Notes under the pieces: model-generated
Seen by the model: only the letters and a program-made list of their open reading frames with translations
Told to the model about the DNA's origin: nothing
Databases searched by the model: none
Part shown: in pieces, positions 1-13,863 of the stretch
Numbering within the stretch: the first letter of the stretch is position 1
Layout: every line of letters begins with the position of its first letter
NCBI GenBank assembly: GCA_905331475.1
Contig: CAJNYU010003364.1
Coordinates: 1-64,000, forward strand
DNA: 64,000 bases
Source: Rotaria socialis
Lineage: Eukaryota; Rotifera; Eurotatoria; Philodinida; Philodinidae
Direction of reading: 5' to 3'
Position numbers and translations under genes: made by a program

Positions 1-2294
1 ATCAAATTGCCTAGTTTCTCATGATAATTTTGGTGTTCAGACATTCTAGAATGACTCATATGTCCCATGCACTTTTTGCAGTACACATAACTCTCGGATG
101 AAATCCGAAGTTTCCACATTTACTTTATATATTCATCTTAAAACAGCTGATATTATATAACTAAATTTGATCGGTATTGGAAATTAATCTATGTATGACG
201 CCTATCGCATAGCTTAATTTCGATTTTATGTAATCCTACTTTTCATGTGTATGATTTTTTGAGGCTACTGGTGGCTCGTTTAATTTAAAAATAAAATGAT
301 CTACCTACTGCTCTGATCAACTTGATGTAGTAAGAAAAAAAAGAAATCACTATTTGAAATGAAGTATTCCAATTTTGTCTTATAGCACATTCATTTGTTT
401 TCATTACACGCTTTGCATTTGGTGTCAATGTCGTATTTTTCTCTTACAACGGTATAGTAGTAATCGATGCAGCCTTCTTCTACTTTTTCATTTTCTCTTT
501 GCCGAGAGCTGAAGGACTTGTATAGAATATGAACAACAAAGAAGAAGAAGAAAAAAAAAGAGAAAGGAAATTTAAATAAAGTAATATCAATTACATTCTC
601 AGTATGAGTTTTAACATAAGAAAGGCATTGAACTGAGAAAGAAAGAAAGAAAAACTACATACCTATTTGATTTCGACAATAGTACAGGATACGTAGATGG
701 GTTTTTATCGTCCATCGCTTGTTGTATGCATATATGTTCAATCAATGGTGTCAAGAGTCATCATTCTAATTCGTGATCTGGAACAATGCATAAAAAAAAT
801 AGAAAATGAATCAGAAATAAAAGTGTGCTGATAGATCTATTAGTCAGTCAGCCATTCACTGAGAGGCTATGTATATGTGTATATAAGTGAATTCCGGAAT
901 TACTGTATTCATCACGCATCTCTTTCCGTGTATAATCACTCTCATCGTTCTGCATGTGGAGTACCAATGAATTGAAAAAAAAAAGAAGAAGAAGCAAAAG
1001 AAAAGAGTGGATACAAATCACTCTCAGCTATGGGTAGCACAAACTATTTCTTCTTTTCACATTCAGCACGATGTTGTTGATGATGATGATGGACGAAGGT
1101 CAGGCGTACACACTCAACTTGTATTGATGAGATGTTTATATATTCATCTCGTCAGAATGCAAATATTTCGTCTATACTTATTCTCATTGTATAAAGCAAG
1201 AAGATTGGACTGACTGACTAACTTAACTATGTATTAGTACGGGATAAGAAAGGAAAAGAGTTTGCATTTTCAATCAGTGCATAAACATACACTGACTACA
1301 AAAGAGTGCATAAAAGATCATCGTGTCAAGGTCGTTTCTCTTTTTTTGTCTACAACAAAAGCACCCGTTAGAATTAATTAGGAGAAGATTAGTCTTTCTT
1401 GCCACTGTCTAGTATGTCAATCCGTCAACGATATAGCCGCCAGCGATGATCGATTCTGTACATATGCGGCAAAAGAGATTCACACCTTTTATGGCAGACA
1501 ATAGAATGTAGCGGGAAAAGTAGTGAAATTACAAGTAAATAGTACTATTGATGAGATTTCTCAATGCATGTGCACATACCTTATCGGCTACTACATACAA
1601 GCGCAAGGTCAATATACCTATATGTACAGTTAATATAATATGCAATCTAACATGTGTTTATTTCTATAGAAACATTGTAATTTCTTTTTTGTTCGCTTAT
1701 ATTGAATTTAAACAAATTTATTATTCTTATCAAACACTAAAATTTACTACCATCACGAGAAAAATAATCTAAACGACATCGATATATCCGACAGTGAACT
1801 TCTTAAGTTCATCTATGAAACGAAAAAAAAAGAACAAGACAAACATATAAATCAGATTTTCGTTAGTGTTTTGCTTCTTGAAGAATAAAATATCTGCAAC
1901 ATAATTATTCATATATCAATCACTGAATAACTATGAAACGGATTAAATTAATATGTATATACGTACATACATACATAGTAAAAGAAATACAACGAATGAA
2001 GACGTATGAACAACGAAATTGTTTTACTATGTTCATATACATTCAACTGTAGGACAATCACTATTCGAGTGTAAAAGAAATAAAAGAAGGTTTGTCTCAT
2101 CAATAGAGTGATTTTATCAAAATTTATGTTACTTGTTAAATGAGCAGATGTGATCGTGATGCGAAAACGTCTTAATTCCCTTGACAACAAGTAATCAAGT
2201 ATTGACGGAAAGAAAAGAACAGGCCTTCCAGCTGACCATCGGTCATCCTAGCGGCAGCAATTATCGAATTTCAATAGATTATTTCCGTCTTTAT

Positions 2295-2325
<31 letters not shown>

Positions 2326-5300
2326 TCTATTCAAGGTTGTTCTCTACAGGTGAACTTGACAGAAACATAAGAAAGTGAACGGATACAATAGTAACTAAAG
2401 AATGTATAGTTCCTATTTAACTATAATTACAGAGTAAAAATAAAGAATGAATAAGAAAGATAGAATACAATTGGTATTAGTGTGCGAACAAGCACACAAT
2501 AGAAAATAAGTAAAAAAAGATGTTTTTAATTACTTACAAAACATTGTATTTTAGTGTCTTGAAAATACGATAAGATCTTATTCGAATTAGTTTGACCTTT
2601 GAGAGTTATTTTATACTCGATGCAAAGTGTTCAACACACTACATATAAAGAGTGTCCGACACTGGATCAGTAAAAAAAAAAGAAAAAGAGAGAGAGAGAG
2701 ACTACGACAGTACTATTGACAAGTAGAGTATGTCAAGCACTTTGTTTTGTTGGCGCTTACGGTTGAACACTTTTTTTTTCTTCTTTATCGCTCAACACTT
2801 ATGCACAAACATAAAATATTTTGCTTTAACATTCAATGACCACCGTATCAATTATATGAACACGCCTGTGATTATTACCATTTGAAATGGTGCAACGGAG
2901 ACGATAATTGCTGGACAAATAAATACACACAAACACACTCAAACATTACCAGACAGGATCAGTCGTTAACAAAACAAAAAATTCAATAAATGCATTACCC
3001 ATACACCTCTCTCTTCTTTATATATATGTATATTTATATTTATATTTAAAAATATACATATAGATATATACATATATGAATATACTTCCTAACAAAACTG
3101 TCAAGCATGCATAATGGAGAAAAGTTAAATCGATAAATCACATAACGCAATTTGGTCGCTATAATCTTTCGTATCCCATCAATTTCAAAGGAAGACGACC
3201 ACACCACATGTATGATGTTATCGCACGTTGCAACTATTCAAAGCAAAAATTATACGTTAAAATAATAATTTATAAACTTGCTTGCCATATCCATGTGCTA
3301 AATCTATCAGAAAAAAAACAACAGAGAAACATGTGATACAATGCCACATGTTCTTCTTTTTCAAAGGATATTCTAGTGGAAAATCAAATTACGTCTATAT
3401 CTATATACATTACAACATCATTTGAGATAGAAACAGAGACGAAAAGAAAGTAGAAATGTCAGGGTCATTGATAATTTCTTTTTTTTTCTTAGTAAGAAAG
3501 ATAAAACTGAACAAACTAGAATGTATGTGAATATGAAGAGTATTTAAGTGTGCTGGAAAAAAAATAATGTTTACCGGATTTATGAAAAGCTCAAGTCACG
3601 CTCATAGATGCTGTCATCATCACTAACAAATTAATGGATAAACAGCAAAAAAAGGAAGAAACGATGATAAATATATATATACATCTATATAACAGAAGAA
3701 CTCATCTTTTCGTTTTTATTCTTTTCCTTTATCTATTTCTAGGACATGCGTATAACTTAGATAAAGATAATGATTATATCAAGAGACTCACCGTGGCATA
3801 ATAATAAGAATAGTAATAATGCTAATAATAACAACATCAAGAACAAATAGCTGAAAGTCAAAACTATTCTCGTAATCTTACATAAACATGTGCTTACCTT
3901 TTGTTGACGTGATTCACGCATAGCTCGATAACGATGAAGTGTACGAGCAATAGTGATGCTAGTAATACTAGTAATTCGACCTACCATCAGATGGGCGAGA
4001 AAAAAAATGAAGAGAAAGAGAAGGATTTGACTGTCGGACAATAACGTCGATTGTGTGTGTGAGCTTGAGTACACGCGTGTATCAAATATAGAAAACATAA
4101 TATTATAAACGATGATGTAAGGTTGTCTATTATTACTGTAAAAACACACAGCACACATTAAATATAGCCTGTTTCCTGAACAGACGCGTACGCTATCTAA
4201 ACTTGATAGATATTTGCGCCTATGTTTGACAAGCAATATGGAAGATAAAAAGTGGCACGTCGCTGCTATCATCATCGCTAACATCTATTTGCTGGTCAAT
4301 TGATTAACAATAAGTGTGCATAGGAAAGATGAAGAAGAAGAAGAAGAAGAAGAAGCACATTAAAACTAGTCGGCATCAAATCAGTTGAGTTCAAAGCATC
4401 CGCCAAGTAGCTCCTTGAAGACACTTAGCTCTTTCCTTTCTAGCATTGTTCATTTCCCCATTTACCTGTTTGTTTGTTACAGTTATGGATAGTAGTCAAA
4501 GTTTGTTGTTGCAATTGACCAATTTCGAGAATGTTTTTAAATAGCATGCAATCAAAAACGTTTGGTTGTGGTTTAATAGTCAATACATCGCGCAATTTGA
4601 ATGAAGGAAGACGAATGAACAATCAATTTCGAACTATGATCTATCGGCAAAGAGAAAGAACGACAAATTCTTCTTCTTTTTTTAGTGACCACCATCTCTT
4701 TCAATTTAGCCGCGAGACATGTGATGATGTGAATGAATGAACGTGAGAATGTATATACATGTGCATTTTAATGTCTCGCTCGTCCTTCTTGATCTTGACC
4801 ACGATACAACTGTGAAAAGCAAGAAGAAGACGAAGAAGAAGAGAAAACAATCATCTCAATCCAACAAATTTCAAGTTGTTATCAATGTTTAATAGCTTTT
4901 CATTTCATTATTATATTTAAGCATGCAGGTTTCTACACTTTTTTCACATCTTTTCTTTTTTAATCTTCACAATGACCAAGTTTCATTCATCCAAGTTAAT
5001 TGGCCTTCGTCTCACACATATAGTCTTATAAACACCTTCGCATAGAGTATTAAAAATAAAATAAATGAACTGTTGACCTCGTTAATATAACATCAGATTG
5101 CGAAATTTATTGTATTGATCTTATTATACTGCATGTGATGAATCAGTTAGTCTCGGTTAGATGTCTACAGTTATATACGGATAGATTCATTTATTGACTG
5201 GACGTGCAGTATCGATACTGTGCCTGTCTAAAGGTTAAACTGGTGTGTCATTACTTCTACTACTCTAATCAAACGTTATCATCGACTTAAAGTAAGACGA

Positions 5301-5592
5301 AGAGATCCCATATGTAATATCTTTAAACAACAATGAATCTAATCCAATCTATAATTGATTTCTATATGCAACAACAGTCGTTGACCTTACTGGCACATCC
5401 GCATCTAGCTGATTATGTGCCTGTCTGTGTCTACTGTTCTATGCTATATGCACGGTTGAACTTCTTCATCTCTTCAATTAACATTTGCCTCTGTCTATTC
5501 TATTGTCAATCAATTGCATAAAACAAAGATCGATGCAATATGTAAGTTGACGTGTAGATTTATTTAAATTTGAAAAGGCAAGTATAATATTT
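1..5592. other. Gene-poor AT-rich region
   Basis: I see no supportable gene here. Open frames are short, low in complexity and unlike known proteins. The stretch has many homopolymer and dinucleotide runs: a (CT)n tract near 2297-2322, GA-rich tracts near 2689-2700, AT-rich steps near 3015-3080, and a (GAA)n tract near 4329-4355. A minus-strand stretch at about 3899-3990 has splice-like borders but is open in two frames, so I do not call it. It may be intergenic sequence or long introns and UTR of an unseen gene. Confidence 0.5.
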
Positions 5593-6582
5593 TCAGCAAA
5601 TTTTAGCGTCATTAAGTGATTTTTGTGAATAAATTGGCCATTGTTCCATTTCATGAGGACGAGCACCTTCATATGTTAGTTCGACAGGTGTACTAAAACT
5701 TGCATTTCGATGAAATGGACTATTAAATGTTTTTAATTGTGTGACACCCTAGAAAAGAAAGCACATAGATTTATTTAATAAGTAGAGAAAAGTTTGTTTT
5801 CTTAAAAGAATCATTACATGAGTTGTATGTCGATGTTCAGTCCAAAACGAAACAGGCATTTCACGAGCAAGGTCATGAGGCTAAAAGATAGAAGACATAT
5901 TAGCTTTTTGACCCATTCAATTGAAGTGTTTAAATTGTTATTTTTTGTTCATATTGATAGAAAAACAAAATTAAAATGTTATTATTGTCAAAATCAACGA
6001 TGAAGAATAATACTAGTCGAATGCACTATTTGTATTCTGTTGTCAAACAATGAATCAACTTTGTTTGTTGATAACAAACAGAATATATTTTCGATTCTTT
6101 TTCCTATTAAGACTATGCACCTGTGTAGCTGGTGGTGGCTTAGATTCAAATTCTTCTTTATTGAATTGTGTACGATATTCACTGTTGGATTCTTCGATAC
6201 GTTGTTGACGTAACATTTCATCATATTCACGTTTACGTGCATTTAATTCTGAAGCAACTTGGCGTGTTAATTCATTTTCAAGGCGTTTTCGTCGTGCTCC
6301 TTGTTCTTTTTGTTCAAATGGCCCAAATTTATTATAATTCTGACGATATGTTGTTACATTATCGAGAGGAGCTTGCAATTGTTGTGTTAATATAGCAGTA
6401 TGAGCAGTTTTCTTAATAGCAACCGGTGATGACGACGATGATGATGCTGGAGTGTGTTGATTTTTTTTATGTTGTTCGATTCGATGATCAATATGTTCAG
6501 TTGCACGTTCTTCAACCCAATTTTCAATTAATATTTGACCACCTGCATTAGGAATGCGACGTGTTCGTTGAATATTCGACAT
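5593..6582 (-). CDS. SPAG8-like ciliary/axonemal protein
   Basis: This is a complete small gene in three exons (6582-6121, 5880-5818, 5748-5593), all joined in phase 0 at GT..AG borders, giving about 226 residues. The N-terminal exon carries ENWVEERATEHIDHRI, then a serine-rich spacer, then a block beginning HTAILTQQLQAPLDNVTTY and a charged helical stretch around residues 105-140. The C-terminal exons read REMPVSFWTEHRHTTHGVTQ and NASFSTPVELTYEG. The QLQAP..TTY block followed by the FSTPV ending resembles sperm-associated antigen 8, a microtubule inner protein of cilia and flagella. That assignment is from memory of the family and needs a search; the gene structure itself is firm. The ATG at 6582 is the first in frame. 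Confidence 0.55.
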
Positions 6583-9463
6583 GGTTTACAACAAACTATT
6601 GATGCAGCAAAGTGTTTGCTATTTTCTTGTCGTTTTTGAAAATAAGACATTCATCAGTAACAAATAGTGACGTTAACATGGTAACGATCCTCTATTGTGT
6701 GTTCTATGATGTCGTTCACATCCAAGACTTTTTTCATTCATTCCATGTGAAACTTTATTTATATGAGATAGATATGGTCGAGCTTTTGAATAATTCTACG
6801 TAGATCGAATGACATCGATCGGCGATTTAGTTCTATTCAATTGAACAATGACCTTAAACTATGTTTACATTTTAATGATAGACGTATAATAATGATTTTA
6901 ATCTCAGGGGATAGTTTTTTTTCAAGAATAAATGTTTAACTATCCCTTGAGAATATCAATGCTCAATCATTCAATTTTATGCAGGTTTTATTTATTAATC
7001 ATTCTTCGTCTGAGTGATTTTTATGATTTTTATTTCAAGAAAAAATAACGAAAGAGATAAAGTCAACATATACAATCATTAAAACGTAACGATAATCATC
7101 AGTGATTTATCATCGAAAAAAAAAGTGGAGACTCAAGATCGTGTCTACAACATACCATTAATAAAATCAATATGAGATAAACATTTATTCAGCGAGCACC
7201 TATTTTTCGACTTCAAAATATTTAATCATTTTTCTTTTTTGATGACAGCTGCGTCTGCGCAATTGATTTTTTAGATAGATATCGTTTTGATTTTTGTTCT
7301 TAGTTTAGCTTTAGTCCAAACGAATGATATTTGATAAAAATCTCCTCGCTAGAGGATTTCAATGGAACTGGCATTTTACTATCTATTTTGTATTACTCTG
7401 GCAGTGACATCATTTTTCATGAATGAAAGAATATCAGCACAGTACTGTTCGAAACAAATTATTAGCAGATGCTTTGAGTCAAGCCCTCGAGTTCTTAGAA
7501 GACTCTCATCTATTAATGATGGACGACCTTTATTCTACTATTAGGTTAAAAGCTTTAGATGAATAACAGCGATCAATATGAAAATAGATGATTTGATAGA
7601 TTTGATGTCAGCTTGCATTCTCGTATCTTTGATTATTGGGTGGAAAAAAAAATCTGATCATTATTTTATTTTCATAAATAATAATCATATCTATACATGA
7701 TACTGCTTAAATCTTCGAGGTTAATCTGAAAATTAAAACATCAAAATTGTATTCTATCAAGATTTTTATAGAAATGATATTTTTTTCATAGTATTGAACT
7801 GTTTTCTTCATATACAAAGTGCTACCATTTATTTCAGCAGTCTATCAGAAGTGTAGAATTCAAACGGAAAAGAATTCCATTAGCTAAAGGAAGGATAAAT
7901 CTTATACGATAAGCATCACTTCCTATGATAAGAAATAATAGCTTTTAATCGCCATCTTTTGACTTCCGCCTAAAAGTTGTACCAACATTGATTTAGTATG
8001 GAATGAACAACTAATACATTTACATTTCTTACGGATAAATCAATCTGTTATGAAATCTTGAAGAGAACAATTTAGAAGATAGTAAGATTCTGCAATTCTT
8101 TGTCGATTTCATACAGAAAATGGAGATACTTAGTTTGATTTCAACTATGACGAATGAGTGCTTGTTCCGCCTTCGTAGTATTTTCTATTAGTCATTTTAC
8201 ATATTTGATAAAGTCAGCGATGGACACCAGCTATATTTTCAGATTTGTAAACTTATAATTAAAGTTCAACAACATATTTTCATTTCTGTTGTCAATTATG
8301 AAAAATTTTCGGAAATAATATTGTGAATCAGAGCAAAATTTCTGATTTCTTTCGTAATTAGAACGTTTAGGAATGAGCATTTTTTCTGTCTATGATTAGA
8401 TCAATTCGATTTTTGCAGCTATCTGAAAATTTTACTAGTTACCGATGAAGTCAAATTGACTTCAATCCTTTTCTGTTTTGCGCATCATTAAACAGTCCGA
8501 ATCGTGCATTCATTGACACTATTTCTATCATAAAAATGTCATGTGTCATGGGCACTTCGTAGGCGTGATGAAGATACGATTGAACTATGCCTATTGTGAT
8601 GCACTGATTTGAGAACTTTAAAAAATACTCACCTATGGCGTTTGCACCCATTCCGCTTTATCTCTAAAAACTTGTATACAGCTAAAAAATCCATAGTAAG
8701 AAATAGAAATTAAAATTTTGATTACAAAACTCGTGGCTTATTACTTTTATGAAATACGTAAGTAAAATCTTATGAATGTTTCAAGAATAAATATTCTATT
8801 CATTTTTATAGGGATTCGTAGTTTGGAGTTCAATAGTATCTTGTAGAATTCTAACCGATCATTCGTGGAAGATATCACATTTCTTAGCTACAACTATCAT
8901 TCTTGTTTCTGCCAAATTAATAAAGATTTACAGTTTCATTTCTAGTCTGCGTACCATGCCAGAGCGACACAACGGCGTCTAACATGTTGATAGCAAATCA
9001 CCCGTATTTCTTATGCGGTGATTCCTGAGCAGCTATGTTTGATTAATGTTGACGGTACATAGTTATTTTCAGCTCAGAAAAGAAACCGATCTGTTCTTTA
9101 TTAGAAAAAATGTCGAGCAAATGAAAATCATTGCGGAGAAAACATTCAAAATAAACAGCAAATGTCTTGGAATAATCTATTCGATGATTTATATTACCAT
9201 TTTGCGCTCATTAGGATAGGAGAGTGGACTTTTATTCTTAGAATAATATATATTTAAAAGAAAAATTTTTCTTTGCATTATTTTCAAAAATGATTCACAT
9301 TAATTACAAAGTAAAAGAGAAAAAATCGCTTGCTATGAGCGACAATTCAAGTAGTAATAAACCAAATAGGATGCCGTCATGTGCTATTGAAAAAAAAATG
9401 TTAAAGCTTTGATATTCGATCCAGCGAAGCCCATGTTGTTAGCAATGGTTTTGATAGGCTTAC
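6583..9463. other. Intergenic, no gene seen
   Basis: I see no convincing coding exon on either strand. Short open frames such as that at 8451-8651 lack splice context or recognisable motifs. The composition is A/T-rich with homopolymers. The part next to 9464 may hold a last exon of the unrecognised minus-strand gene: an acceptor-like CAATAG near 9388 is followed by a short open frame. I cannot fix its frame. Confidence 0.4.
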
Positions 9464-12400
9464 ATCTAATCGGAACAAATCTTTTATTTGCCTGCATTGA
9501 ATATTTCTCATACGTTTATTAGTTTGGCTTGATTGTAAAATAGAAGTAAGACTAAGCTTTGCATTATGTAACCATGTTGTCCAGCCAACGTTTTTTTCGT
9601 TCATTATTGGAGTTTGATTTGAACTTTGAATTTTTATTCCGATGTTATTATCATTATTCGTGCTTTCATTATGGAGCTTCGATGAAGCAGAGTGTGTAGC
9701 CGATGCATTCTTATTCTTTGTGCTTTTCTGAACGAAAATAAAAATGGAAATAAATAGTCTCTTATGTTTAACTATACTGGAATTTTCATTTTTCGATGAG
9801 AACTTTTGTTCTGATTATGAATGTAATAAAAAACAAATTTAGTTTCAATAAAATATAAGAATAGAAGTACTTGTTTTTGTTCTTGTAGGGAATGCTTCGA
9901 AGAATGAACACTTGTTTTAACTCTAAGAAATTTAATAGATTATTGAATCAGATTGATATTGAAGGACAAACTTACGATGATGAGGATGATGGTAATAGTT
10001 CTTTTTTGTTAGATGTTGCAGCTAAAATTAAAAAGAGATTTATGCTGATGACTTGAATCAACTTGCTTGTTTTATCTCGGATATTTGATTGATGTCTTGA
10101 AATGAAAACGGATGCTCTTTCATGTTCAATAATAATAAAAAAACAGAGTAATTTATTACTTGGGAACTTGTACTTTTCTTGATCTTCCTTTTATCTATAA
10201 GAAAGAGATTTACAGGAGAGAGAAAAGATGATTATTTTTAACTTTAGTATATAGTTGATTTGCTGATTTATCTGTTTTTGTATTTGGAGATAATGATGAT
10301 GCTCTAGTATTTGTACCCATGGAACTATATAAGAGTTGTGATTGATTTCTTTTTAACATTTTATTCGTTGTTTTAAATTTCATATTTTCTTCTCTTTTCA
10401 TTGGCATACTTCTAGCTATTGATTTGTTTTGTTTTGTACTAGATTCATGAGTACCAAGTGCTTAGAAAAAAACTCCAATTTATAAAGAAAGTATGCGCGA
10501 AGATTTTTATACCTAGTCGACGTTGACGAATAGCTTCTACTTCTGCTTGACGCTCGGGTTCAGTTAATTTATATAATGCACAGAAAATTAATCGAATAGT
10601 TTTACTAGTATCCAATATTATTGGAAGAGTTTGTACGGCTTTATCATAAACAAAGATGTTTATTTGATATGAAATCAATATCTAATTTTCGTTGATAGTT
10701 ATATTGACAACAGAATAGCTCGTCATTTAGAATGATCCCTGTTTTTATTTATATCGTCTATTTAACGGTAATTGCCTACAGGAATGTTCCTAATGCAGAC
10801 AGTAATGACAGTCGTTGAGACAGCTTTACAAAGTAATATATAATTATATCTGATCGATACAGTTTGTGTTAGTAAATAAATGCATACCCAGGGATGTTTC
10901 GACGGGGGATTCGACTGGGACGCGGTGTCCCAAAAATTAAAAAATAGTAGTTTTTACAAGCAAAAACAACAATTTGTATCAAAATTTTACATTTTTCTGC
11001 GAGATTTTCTTAAACAGGTATCTTTCAATCGCCCCCACGAAGTTGGAAAGTTCGATTCACCTTTGTGCATATCAAATATCTCGCCGTAAAAAGTGATCTA
11101 CAACAGTTACTTTTGGCAATGCTTACACTACTGGCATTAGAGCCCGTCGGGTCCAATAATTTTTCAATTCGGACCCGGAAAAAGAAATACGTGTGGTTTC
11201 ATCATTTTTAAAGATATTGCACCGTTCGAACATGTATCTTGTAGAGAAATGATTCCTCTATCAGCTCATGTATTTAGAAACATAATTACAATAATTTTGG
11301 ATGTTCAAAATTTTCTTATTACAAACTTCCGGGTCCACATTTTCCGGGTCCAACCGGGCCCAAACTTGAACCCGGAAGTTTGTAATAAGAAAATTTTGGA
11401 CATCCAAAATTATTGTAATTATGTTTCTAAATACATGAGCTGATAGAGGAATCATTTCTCTACAAGATACATGTTGGAACGGTGCAATATCTTTAAAAAT
11501 GATGAAACCACACGTATTTCTTTTTCCGGGCCCGAATTGAAAAATTATTGGACCCGCCGGGCTCTAACTGGTATGCTGATATGAAAAAATACGCAGTCAA
11601 TATACACCTTTATCAAGCTCATATATCGCTGTAGCCGTATACGGTAGAACGCATATTTCTACGGAGAAGAGCAAAATTGTATACAATCTATGCGTAGCAT
11701 AGTAGTGAACAAGCTTTTCTTTTTCTCAGTATATTATCGTATATAAGAAAATGTTGCTCTTTCCATGTCTTAATGTATGTTCGTTGATAAGCGTGCCTGT
11801 CTTGGGCTGAATTGGCAAAGGTCACGTGCTTCTAGTGTAAATGATAATAATTTATTAATTTTTTCTCGATCTTAATGAATATGGAATTTTCGTGACTCCC
11901 TTGTGGATACTCAAACTGTACTAATATGCGTGACATTTTTTCTACTGATGAATAGACATGATGTCTTGTTTTCGTTGACAGTCGACTCATCTTAATCGAC
12001 GGTAGTTTTGTGCGTGTCAAACTATTGCCTTGTGATCTTAAAGTTTTTCAAGATTACGATACTTTTCGTAGAATACCTGCTTTTGCATTTTGAAAGAAAT
12101 CTTTTTCTACAACATCACCAAAAAGTATTTCAAAATTTGATTGTAACGCAATAAATGCTTTTGTAATATTTTTAAATGGATCATTTTTTTTAATTTTATT
12201 TTGATTTGATTGCTCATTTTGTTCAACATTTAAACTTTGTTGTTTCGAGATTATTTTAATTAAAACTTTTGTCTTAAATATAAATCGACAAATTTTCATT
12301 ATGATACCTTCATCTAATGCAATCGACATTTTAGGATATATACGTGAATCTGAACGTAAATGTCGATAAAGATTTCTTGTACTTAAACAAAATCGACGTA

Positions 12401-12680
12401 TATGCTCATTTATTCGTCGTAAATCATCTCCAGTGTGTGTTAATATTTGACAAATAGGTGAAACATTTTGTCGCTGAGAAAGCTCATTACGCGTTTGAAG
12501 TAGAAAACGAAGACGATCAAGTTGTCTATGTCGTATTGTATATTCAATTAAATCGTTGGATATATTAGCTGCTTTATGAGACCAGATTTGAAAAAATTTT
12601 TCACATGTTTCACTCGACAAATCACTTGAATCATGAACATTCTTACTTCGGATTTGTAAATCATTTATTGTTAATGGCAT
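9464..12680 (-). CDS. Unrecognised multi-exon protein gene
   Basis: I do not recognise this protein. Exon 1 (12680-12063, ATG at 12680) encodes about 206 mostly helical, charged residues (e.g. LIEYTIRHRQLDRLRFLLQT). It ends phase 0 at a GT and joins in phase to exon 2 (10681-10513), which contains DTSKTIRLIFCALYKLTEPE. That joins to an exon starting at 10460 (ALGTHESSTKQNKS), rich in K, S and T. Two further exon-like pieces (10021-9976 and 9722-9464) fit each other in phase, but the link from the 10460 exon is not resolved. The coding bias and splice borders argue for a real gene; the exact 3' structure is uncertain. The intron between exons 1 and 2 holds the palindromic element at 11137-11567. 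A second possible exon at 12020-11832 was left out. Confidence 0.4.
11137..11567. mobile_element. Palindromic foldback/MITE element, 431 bp
   Basis: The element is an almost perfect inverted repeat. The left arm starts TTAGAGCCCGTCGGGTCC and the right arm ends with its near-complement GGACCCGCCGGGCTCTAA, with arms of roughly 200 bases and only a short centre near 11340-11362. Flanks are CTGGCA on the left and CTGGTA on the right, a probable 6-bp target duplication with one change. Because of the symmetry both strands carry the same 'ORF' beginning MIPLSAHVFRNII, which is not a gene. There is no transposase, so it is a non-autonomous element, sitting in an intron of the minus-strand gene around it. 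Confidence 0.8.
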
Positions 12681-12699
12681 GGCTTTTTTTCCTATTACT

Positions 12700-13860
12700 A
12701 AATTGATTAGTATATCTTATATCTAAAGCGGGAATTTTATATTTATTTATTTTACTTTATTTAAATAACAGAAGCGAATTCTTCTTTGTTTTTGCCGGTT
12801 AACAAAAGAATGTAGGTTAATATTTTATTTTTTATTTGTTTCATTGGTATACTGTGTTTTCATTTCATAAAAATTGAAAAAAACTATTGACGATTAAACG
12901 GAAAACATTTTTTCTTAGTCGTTGTCGCGAACGTTTATGTTTCGAAAATCGTGAAAGCTGTTTATCACGATGATGTTCTAACATTGTAAAACAGACTTTT
13001 AGCCAAAGAAAACACTTCTAGGTGTTGAAAATTGTTTTGCTGTTGATACGATTGACCTTCTTCTGTTTTAATCGGCACATTCATCATATTATCGAACACA
13101 TTTTCTAGATGAATTAAATGATCACAATTGATTCTATGAATGATTCCAAATGTGAATAGGAGATAGAATAAATTATGATTGGAAATAAACGGCAACCTTA
13201 TTCAACGTAGAATACGTCAATAATAGAAAATGAGCTCAACTGGTGAAAATTTCTTTTTTTTTCTCATCATAAGTTTCTCAATAATTGGAATTCAACTTAA
13301 TTGATATAGCTTCATTGAGCCTATTACTCTAAAGATAGCTAAGATGACAAGAAATAACGTCCTTGGACATCTAGCCTTTGGAAATAATAAACACACGTAT
13401 TTATATACAAGATACTATAGTAAAAATTTTAATTACTAATTCTATTTAAATTCAGTATGATTTTTCAATGATGTTCTAATGAAATATTTATTTACAGATC
13501 ATTAGAAACATCTACTACGGAGCAATATGTAGAATTTTTTCTTTAAATTTTTTGATCGACATCGGAACTCGTATAACTCCTTCTCACTAAACGCATTGTT
13601 TAATTTTATCTCGTGGCAGATTAACTATTAGCAAAGTGCATGATTACACTTGAAATTAAAAAAGAAAAGATCAAGACTTTTACTTGAAAAAAGAGATACA
13701 CAAATTACTGCACAATGCCCACTGAGAATATTAAAAAAACTGTTTTTGTTTAATAACCGGTACGTAATGAGAGATCAAAAAACCAAAACATAAGTAAACA
13801 TAGAGAAATTGAAATATATATAATATGAACAACAAGCAAAAAAACAGATCATTGTTCGTT
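12700..13860. other. Intergenic with possible minus-strand exon
   Basis: This lies between the unrecognised gene and the serotonin-receptor gene. A minus-strand stretch at about 13195-12890 is open in overlapping frames, one giving a basic peptide (HHRDKQLSRFSKHKRSRQRL). It could be an exon, but no partner exon or clear start was found. The rest is A/T-rich with homopolymers. The stretch next to 13864 is probably the receptor 3' UTR. Confidence 0.3.
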
Positions 13861-13863
13861 GGT

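Noticed and set aside
3757-4284. Minus-strand open frame with a GPCR-loop-like basic stretch (LHRYRAMRESRQQK) ending at a donor
   Set aside because: The same bases are open in a second frame giving a hydrophobic peptide, no partner exon was found, and the receptor gene downstream is already complete.
11249-11455. Two overlapping 64-residue frames on opposite strands with the same sequence
   Set aside because: They are the two arms of one palindromic element, not genes.
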